The notes under the pieces: model-generated
The model's input: the letters and a program-made list of their open reading frames with translations, nothing else
Database searches by the model: none
What the model was told of the DNA's origin: nothing
NCBI RefSeq assembly: GCF_900113605.1
Contig: NZ_FOPY01000008.1
Coordinates: 124,001 to 188,000 of the forward strand
DNA from: Modicisalibacter xianhensis
GTDB lineage: Bacteria > Pseudomonadota > Gammaproteobacteria > Pseudomonadales > Halomonadaceae
Direction of reading: 5' to 3'
DNA length: 64,000 bases
Program-made: the position numbers and the translations under genes
Shown here: in pieces, positions 58,120 to 64,000 of the stretch
Numbering within the stretch: the stretch's first letter is position 1
Layout of the letters: each line of letters opens with the position of its first letter

Positions 58120-58596
58120 TTGGTTCAGAATGATAATTCCCGATCTTGCCCCTGTGGCAGCCATGAAGCCTACGCCCAGTGCTGTCAGCCGGTACATCTT
58201 GCACCTTCTCGCGCTGTCGTGCCTGAAGCACTGATGCGCGCCCGCTTCACCGCCTTCGCGCTGGGCATGACCGAGGTGCTGCTAGCCACCTGGGCGCCCG
58301 AGACCCGGCCACCTCGACATGCCCTTGAAGGCGCACAACCTCGCTGGCTTCGGTTGGATATCGAGGCCAGCGAGGCCCAACCGCCAGAAGGATGGGTCCG
58401 TTTCCAAGCCCTGGGCCGGTAGGATGGCCGCTTCTTCACGCTGCAGGAAACCAGCCGCTTTCGCTTCGACGAAGCGGCACACCAATGGTTCTATGTCGAT
58501 GGCGACGCCCAGTGGCGTTCACTACCGACCGGTCGCAATACTTCCTGCCCATGCGACAGCGGCCTCAAGGCGAAGCGTTGCTGCGCCCGAGACTGA
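58120..58596 (+). pseudogene. ychJ: YchJ family SEC-C protein interrupted by an in-frame amber codon
   Basis: Together the frame encodes about 158 residues. The N-terminal SEC-C zinc motif is [14 protein letters not shown] and the C-terminal one is SCPCDSGLKAKRCC, the YchJ arrangement. A single TAG at 58420-58422 splits it; the downstream part continues in frame with the family-typical SRFRFDEAAHQWFYVDGD region. The start is uncertain: TTG at 58120 or GTG at 58096, both near the msrA start. The 3' end overlaps tamB by 32 bp. Confidence 0.7.
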
Positions 58597-61500
58597 AGGT
58601 ATAGATCAGATCCACGGCCTGGGCCGCACCGGAAACCGCCTCGACATAGAGGTTCTGAAACAGCTTGTAGCGCAGCGTCAGTTGAGCGATCGGTGAGAAT
58701 ATTCCCACGCCATAGCTGACTTTCAGGTCGTCGAAGAGGTAGCCGCTGACGACGACCTGGCTCTCTTCCCCGCTGCCCGCAGTATCCAGACTCAAGTCCT
58801 CGACCCCGAAGACCTGTCCCAACTGGCCCACAGCGCCGCCAGTACGCGACAGCGACAGCCCGATCAAGGCCGAGGTCAGTGCGCCATCGTTGCCGGCGTC
58901 CTCCGGTGCCCGACCACGCAGCAGATAGGACAGCGCCCGGCTCTCGTCCATGGCAGGCTCGGAGAAGATGGACAGGTTGGGCTGTGAGGCTGGCCCTGTC
59001 ACACGCAAGCCGGCAATCACATCATCTTCGGTGGTCTCGGGGTTGCGAATCGCCTCGAACTGCAGGCGCGGCTGCGATGCCGGTCCGCTGAACAGCACCT
59101 GGCCACGGCGAATGATCAGGTCCTGACCGAAGGCCTGGTAGCGACCGTCGATCAGGTTGACTTCGCCAAACAGTTGAACCGGGCCGTTACTCTGGCGCAC
59201 CTGCAAATCGCCCTGCAATTCTGCAGCCAGACCATAAGCCTCAAGCTGCACGTCGGGCCCCAGCGACACATCGACCGCCACATCGAGACTCATGCCGGCC
59301 TCCTGCAAGGCCTGCGCCGTCGCTTCATCGGCGCCTTCCGTCGCCTCTTGAAGTGCTTGACGTGCCGCTTCACGAGCTCGCTGTTCGTCTTCGCGGGTGA
59401 TAATCACCTCATCCGAGCTCGGCGCCACAGCGGAAGGAGGTGACTCTGATTTGGCCACGGTCAGCCGGGCCCAGGGTACCTGGACATCGCCGCGAATACG
59501 CAGCAACTCAGGCGTCGCCTGGATGTCCAGGTCTGGTGCGACACGCAAGCGCCCGAACTCTGGCATTTCGACCAGCAGCGGCGACTCGGTACCTTCGATC
59601 CCAAGGTCGGCCACCCATTCGCCGGGCGCTGGCCAGCGGGCCTGGCCTTGCAGTTCCAGGCGCCCCTCATCAGCAGCCACGAAGCCGTCGAGCGTGGCGT
59701 TGTCACCCAGAAGCTGGATATCCAGGCGACCGTCACGAATGGCCACAGGGATATCCTCGCCACTCACTCGCAAGTCACCCAACTGCAGATTGCCATTGAG
59801 GCGGGGATCGGTGAGCGTGCCGCCCAGACCGACTTGCCCCTCCAACGTCCCTTCCAACTGTTCCAGGCCGGTGGTCAACCGCCGATAGGGAGCCAGCCGA
59901 ATATCATCCAATGTGACGCTGCCTCCCAGTCGAGCATTGCCGGTAGGATCATTGATCGTGGCATCCACCGCCAGTTCGCCGGCCCCGGCTAGCGTCAGGG
60001 TCGATTCGATATTGGCACTTGCAGGCGTAGCGTTCAGTTGTAAGGAGAGGCGCGAATCAGGGAGCGACCAGGGCTGCCCGTAGGCGTCTTCACCGCTCAA
60101 TGCCAACCGGCTTTGCAGATCCGCCTGAGCCGACCAGCGCCCACCGCTGGACCAGGCCAGATTGATGCGACCATTGCTTTCCCCCTCGGCTCGCCAGGCG
60201 TCGGGAAGCGCAGCATTCACTATATCCATGGGAAAGTCGCGCAGCGCCAGGTCGACACTACCACGCTCAGCAGACGCCTGAAGCGGCTCCACGGCGCAGA
60301 GACGGCCTCCTTGCTGGCGCACCAAACAGAAAGGCTCAGCCGTGACTCGCCCTTCCGGGAGATAAACGGTAAACCCTGTCGCTTCGGCAAGTCGCAGGTC
60401 CGCCTGTTCGGTATCGACTGCCAGCGACGTCAGGCGCCCCTGATAGCGGGTGCGCTCCGCATTCAGCCCGCCTGTCATGGCCAAAGACGCCCTGGACAGC
60501 GGCATCGTCTCGGCGGCATCGACAACCAGCTCGAGCTGATGCCGGGATAGGCGGCCATCCAGATCGAGGTCGACGTGCTCGATACGTTGCCCACCCGCCT
60601 CGATGCCATAGGCATCCATCGCTACGTCGAGACGCGGATCTTCCAGGCCGGCCGTCTCGGCATCCAGGCGCAGGCGATCGAGCCGGTTCTCGGCATAGCG
60701 AAGATTGTTGCCCGACAGCGTGAGGTCCAGTTGAGGTGCCTCGAGCGTTCCCGCCACGGCAAAACGTCCTTGGGCACTTCCTCCCAGTTGGGGAAGGATC
60801 GTTCCCAGTGCCGGCGCATTCAACTCGCCATTGAAGTCCATCGTTTCGGCGAGACTGCCCTGTGCCGTCAGACGATTTTCGCCCTGACGCAGCCGCAACC
60901 GCTCCACTTGCCAGCGCATCTCGCTGTTGCCGCTGAGCTGTGCCTCCAGCGATAACGGTCGCTCCTGCAGCGTCCCCTCGATGTCGAGCTGGGGCACCGT
61001 CAATTGCCAGCCTTCCTGCGCTTCGCGCATGGCGAAATGAAGTTCGGCATCGCCGCTCAAGCGGCCCTGGACGGCGTCGGTCAGGGCATCGAGTGAAAAA
61101 CGGTCCAGGTTCACGCTGGCATCGACTTCAAGCTGAGGCGACCAGCGCACGGCTCCGCGACTGATCAAGGCTACGCTGTCGGCTGAGACAGCCAGTGGGG
61201 CCCAGGCAAACCGCTGCATGTCGCCTTCGCCGGTCATCGCCAGGCTGATCTCCTCCGGTAGCTCCCCTCCGGAGACCGCGGCTGACAATGCTGTGCGGTA
61301 GCTAGCCAGATCGCCGTCGGCACGCAACGTGAGATTTTCCACGACATACGGTGCTTGAGCCTGGCTGTGGAGCTGAGTACTGTCTTCTGCTGGACTGGCG
61401 CCTGTCGCTACTTCGATAGCGGCATTGAGTCCAGCTGGCTCGACACGTGTCTTTTCGAGAGGCCATTGCACCCGATCCGCTTCGAGCAGGACATTGAACG

Positions 61501-62689
61501 GTAACGTTGGAGCCAGCACATCGGCCTGTGCCTGTAAAGAAGCGGCGACAGGCCCGCTTGCCTCGATACCCACCGACAGATCGCCCAGGCTGCCATCGAG
61601 CGTCAGGGATAGCGTTTCACCTGCCAGCGGCTCGCGATGCACGACGGCATTCAGTTCGGAGCTTAGAGGATAAGCGTCCTGCAGGCTTACGCGCGCACTT
61701 AGTTCGGCATCAGCATCGGAAGACGTCACAGCCAGACTGTGCAAACGAATGTCGTGACCTTCGCCTTCCAGGCTGAGCGCGAGCCTGTCGATGACATGAC
61801 GCTCAGGACCATCGACAATGAAGTTATCGACGACGAGGCTGGGTACCCTGACGGTCATTGGCAGAGAGATATCAGGCAGATCGATCGGTTCGCGCTCGAC
61901 AAATGACGTCGCGTCAGAGGCTTGCTGTGTCTCGCCACTGTCGTCTTGAACGCCTTGTTCTATCGGCGCGGTGACAGCGATTGCTCCGTCGATGGCATCC
62001 GCAGTCAAAAATGTTGCCTGCGCTCCGCTGTCACTATCGGATTCCCCGTTATCGGCTGCTGGCGACTCAGGCATGGCCAGGCGCTGGCCGGGCGATTCAG
62101 GCAGAACGAGCCTGCCGTCGCTCAGCCGTGTCGGTAACAAGGTGAAGGTATCGCCTGAAACTCGTGCACCCGATGTGAAGTGCTGCAAAGCAAGATAAGT
62201 GCCATCGGCCAAGCGAACGTCGACATCACGCAACTCCAGAGCGCGCAATTCGACAGGAAAGGGCACGGCGATGGAAGGCATGCCACTTCCGGTCTCTTCC
62301 TGGGGCGACGCTTCCTGCGTTGGCGAATCGGCTTCGCGAAGCTTCACGTCGACATCCGCTAGTTGCAAGGCGTCGAGACACAGCTTTCCATCAAGCAGGC
62401 AATCCTCTGCCCACGCCAAGTGCAGCCGACCGATCCGGATAGTTGCTGGTCCAGCTGTAATATCCAGCCCCTGTAGGGTCAGATCGTCAAGAGGTGCACC
62501 ACTGACATCCTCGACTGAAAAGAAGCCTTGCTTCTCGCCTTGGCTCACGAGCCACGACGTACCCCACGGGGACAAGGCAAGGCCCAACAGGAACAGGACC
62601 AGCCCAACCAACCATAAGGGAAACCAGATCAGCAACCGCAGTAGAATGGTAATCAAAACTCGGGACCTATGGCGAAATGCAGACGCCAC
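58565..62689 (-). CDS. tamB: Translocation and assembly module protein TamB
   Basis: This 1374-residue protein has an N-terminal membrane anchor (about 13-40), a very long beta-taco region and the C-terminal DUF490 domain (about 1040-1374, ending near LGRSNASP). TamB spans the periplasm and with TamA supports autotransporter assembly and anterograde phospholipid transport. GTG at 62689 is chosen because AGGAGG lies 5 nt upstream; it overlaps tamA by 37 bp. Confidence 0.93.
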   Translation of the reverse strand: MASAFRHRSRVLITILLRLLIWFPLWLVGLVLFLLGLALSPWGTSWLVSQGEKQGFFSVEDVSGAPLDDLTLQGLDITAGPATIRIGRLHLAWAEDCLLDGKLCLDALQLADVDVKLREADSPTQEASPQEETGSGMPSIAVPFPVELRALELRDVDVRLADGTYLALQHFTSGARVSGDTFTLLPTRLSDGRLVLPESPGQRLAMPESPAADNGESDSDSGAQATFLTADAIDGAIAVTAPIEQGVQDDSGETQQASDATSFVEREPIDLPDISLPMTVRVPSLVVDNFIVDGPERHVIDRLALSLEGEGHDIRLHSLAVTSSDADAELSARVSLQDAYPLSSELNAVVHREPLAGETLSLTLDGSLGDLSVGIEASGPVAASLQAQADVLAPTLPFNVLLEADRVQWPLEKTRVEPAGLNAAIEVATGASPAEDSTQLHSQAQAPYVVENLTLRADGDLASYRTALSAAVSGGELPEEISLAMTGEGDMQRFAWAPLAVSADSVALISRGAVRWSPQLEVDASVNLDRFSLDALTDAVQGRLSGDAELHFAMREAQEGWQLTVPQLDIEGTLQERPLSLEAQLSGNSEMRWQVERLRLRQGENRLTAQGSLAETMDFNGELNAPALGTILPQLGGSAQGRFAVAGTLEAPQLDLTLSGNNLRYAENRLDRLRLDAETAGLEDPRLDVAMDAYGIEAGGQRIEHVDLDLDGRLSRHQLELVVDAAETMPLSRASLAMTGGLNAERTRYQGRLTSLAVDTEQADLRLAEATGFTVYLPEGRVTAEPFCLVRQQGGRLCAVEPLQASAERGSVDLALRDFPMDIVNAALPDAWRAEGESNGRINLAWSSGGRWSAQADLQSRLALSGEDAYGQPWSLPDSRLSLQLNATPASANIESTLTLAGAGELAVDATINDPTGNARLGGSVTLDDIRLAPYRRLTTGLEQLEGTLEGQVGLGGTLTDPRLNGNLQLGDLRVSGEDIPVAIRDGRLDIQLLGDNATLDGFVAADEGRLELQGQARWPAPGEWVADLGIEGTESPLLVEMPEFGRLRVAPDLDIQATPELLRIRGDVQVPWARLTVAKSESPPSAVAPSSDEVIITREDEQRAREAARQALQEATEGADEATAQALQEAGMSLDVAVDVSLGPDVQLEAYGLAAELQGDLQVRQSNGPVQLFGEVNLIDGRYQAFGQDLIIRRGQVLFSGPASQPRLQFEAIRNPETTEDDVIAGLRVTGPASQPNLSIFSEPAMDESRALSYLLRGRAPEDAGNDGALTSALIGLSLSRTGGAVGQLGQVFGVEDLSLDTAGSGEESQVVVSGYLFDDLKVSYGVGIFSPIAQLTLRYKLFQNLYVEAVSGAAQAVDLIYTFSLGRSNASP

Positions 62690-64000
62690 GAATCCTCCTC
62701 ATTGTCGAAGGGATGAGCGATGTCAAACCGAACCGGCCCGACAGGAGACACCCAGCGGACACCCAGACCAGCCCCGGTAGCCAACTCGTCCGGCCACCAC
62801 GAGTTGAACGCATTGCCCGTATCGACAAATGCAGCACCCCACCAATCGCCAGTAATCCGGCGCTGGGCTTCGAGGCTGGCAGTCAACAGGTGTTGACCAC
62901 CCAGCAGCTCGCCATCCTCGTTTTCGGGCGCCAGGCTCTCGTAGCTGTAGCCCCTTACGCTCTGATCGCCGCCCGCAAAGAAGCGCAGCGACGGAGGAAT
63001 CTTGTCGAAGTCATCGGTGTGCATCGCACCGATACTGGTGCGACCAACGAAGCGAGTATCCTCGCCCAGCATGCGGATCCATTGGGAATCCAGCGTGGCG
63101 CGCAAGAACGAGGCATCTGATCCCCAGATATCACTCGATGCCGCCAGGGAGAGACGCTGCCTGTCACCCCAGGATGGAAAACGCGGATTGCGTGTACGCA
63201 CCCGAGCCCAACTGATCCCGGGATACATCAGCAACACCTGGTCTTCCTGATCCGCCTGGGTAAAATCCTCATATGTCGTTCGGAAATACAGCCGCTGCGT
63301 CCAGCCATTCTCGAACAGCCACCGACGTGCGACCTCGACAGAGGCCTCCAGGCTCTGGGTATCCTCGTTGTCCTCGTTCTTCAGTCCGTAGGTCAACTCG
63401 TAGCTGTCCGTCAATGGATTGGCCAGCGGAATGGTGTAAGTTCCACTGAAATACTGCTCGGGGGCAGAAAGGTAAAGTTCATGACTTAAACTGTCGCCAT
63501 CTTCATTCAGCCAAGGTTGCTCCCAGGAAAACTGGGTGCGGGGGCCGACATCGGTGGCATAGCCGATCCCGACCTCGAACTGATGCCGATCGGCAGGGAT
63601 CAGGTTCACGTCGACCGGCACTCGTGGTGGCCGCTCGCGTCCCAGGCGATTTGCGGCATTGACGGCACTGGCCGATAATAGGGGCGAGTCATCCAGCACG
63701 CCCCCCCCACTAGCGGTTCCGGTATCGACGGCCTCCCACCAGCCTCGATGCGCCTGGATAAGAGCGTCCGCCGGCCCTTGAAGGCGCGGGCGTACGCTGA
63801 CACTTCGAAACCAGCCGGTTTCACCAAGACGCTGACTATAGACGGCCAACGAGCCAGCCAGGTAAGGATCGCCTGAATCGAAAGGCATCATGTTACGCAG
63901 CCGGCTCTCTTCTATCTGGCTGCCATCGAAACGGACATTGCCAAAGACATAACGCTCGCCGCTATCGAGTGTCAGGTAAATGCGCGCACTCTCTTCCCAT
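62653..64000 (-). CDS. tamA: Outer-membrane assembly protein TamA (3' part, runs off the window)
   Basis: At least 448 C-terminal residues are visible; the 5' end lies beyond position 64000. The visible part starts in the third POTRA domain (VFGNVRFDGS, LRNMMPFDSGDPY) and continues into the Omp85 beta-barrel, with FFAGGDQSVRGYSYESL (the VRGY signature) and the C-terminal GPVRFDIAHPF strand region. It partners TamB and is translationally overlapped with it. Confidence 0.92.
   Translation of the reverse strand, partial: WEESARIYLTLDSGERYVFGNVRFDGSQIEESRLRNMMPFDSGDPYLAGSLAVYSQRLGETGWFRSVSVRPRLQGPADALIQAHRGWWEAVDTGTASGGGVLDDSPLLSASAVNAANRLGRERPPRVPVDVNLIPADRHQFEVGIGYATDVGPRTQFSWEQPWLNEDGDSLSHELYLSAPEQYFSGTYTIPLANPLTDSYELTYGLKNEDNEDTQSLEASVEVARRWLFENGWTQRLYFRTTYEDFTQADQEDQVLLMYPGISWARVRTRNPRFPSWGDRQRLSLAASSDIWGSDASFLRATLDSQWIRMLGEDTRFVGRTSIGAMHTDDFDKIPPSLRFFAGGDQSVRGYSYESLAPENEDGELLGGQHLLTASLEAQRRITGDWWGAAFVDTGNAFNSWWPDELATGAGLGVRWVSPVGPVRFDIAHPFDNEEDSWRLHFAIGPEF

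Overview
The window looks like chromosome of a halophilic gammaproteobacterium of the family Halomonadaceae, most likely Halomonas. It carries a complete ectoine operon (ectABC) whose EctA closely resembles, from memory, that of Halomonas elongata. It also has a ProVWX-type betaine importer and typical gammaproteobacterial neighbourhoods: tRNA-Ser/yccA/tusDCBE, tamAB, and arsC/wrbA/DUF2069. Most genes are GC-rich and densely packed, with many 1-8 bp overlaps. No rRNA, CRISPR array, insertion sequence or complete prophage was seen.

Layout. 1-3.4 kb is AT-richer accessory DNA (secreted beta-helix protein, small orphan genes) ending at a tRNA-Ser gene. 3.9-7.1 kb holds yccA, the tusDCBE sulfur relay for tRNA 2-thiouridine, and acpH. 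7.1-9.8 kb holds molybdopterin genes moeA/moaB, a DUF1244 gene and an XRE-cupin regulator. 9.9-13.7 kb is a divergent pair: an HDAC-like deacetylase and a Pat-like lysine acetyltransferase. 14-17.1 kb is proVWX. 17.1-24.7 kb has pdxH, azlCD, an arsC-wrbA-DUF2069-permease run, an Smr protein, and a sulfite reductase with its DUF934 partner. 25-31 kb has a MATE pump, metH and nfuA. 31-33.4 kb is a divergent pair of a KfrA-like coiled-coil protein and a solitary tyrosine recombinase. 33.5-35.1 kb has sufE, yidD, hisI and zur. 35.2-38.6 kb is a three-gene cassette: lipoprotein retropepsin-like protease, inactive transglutaminase with membrane helices, and RimK-type ATP-grasp ligase. 38.7-42.9 kb is an RND efflux pump without an outer-membrane channel. 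43.3-47.3 kb has ectABC and gor. 47.4-58.1 kb has carbonic anhydrase, a dipeptide ABC transporter, a LysR regulator, an Xaa-Pro dipeptidase, a YheT hydrolase and msrA. 58.1-64 kb has a ychJ gene interrupted by an in-frame amber codon, then tamB and the 3' part of tamA.

Functional themes. Osmoadaptation is served by ectoine synthesis, betaine uptake and possibly proline released from imported peptides by the prolidase. Sulfur and Fe-S metabolism is served by tusDCBE, sulfite reductase, nfuA, sufE and metH. Redox and repair genes include gor, msrA, wrbA and arsC. The least understood units are the protease/transglutaminase/ligase cassette, the KfrA-like/recombinase pair, and the accessory region abutting tRNA-Ser.
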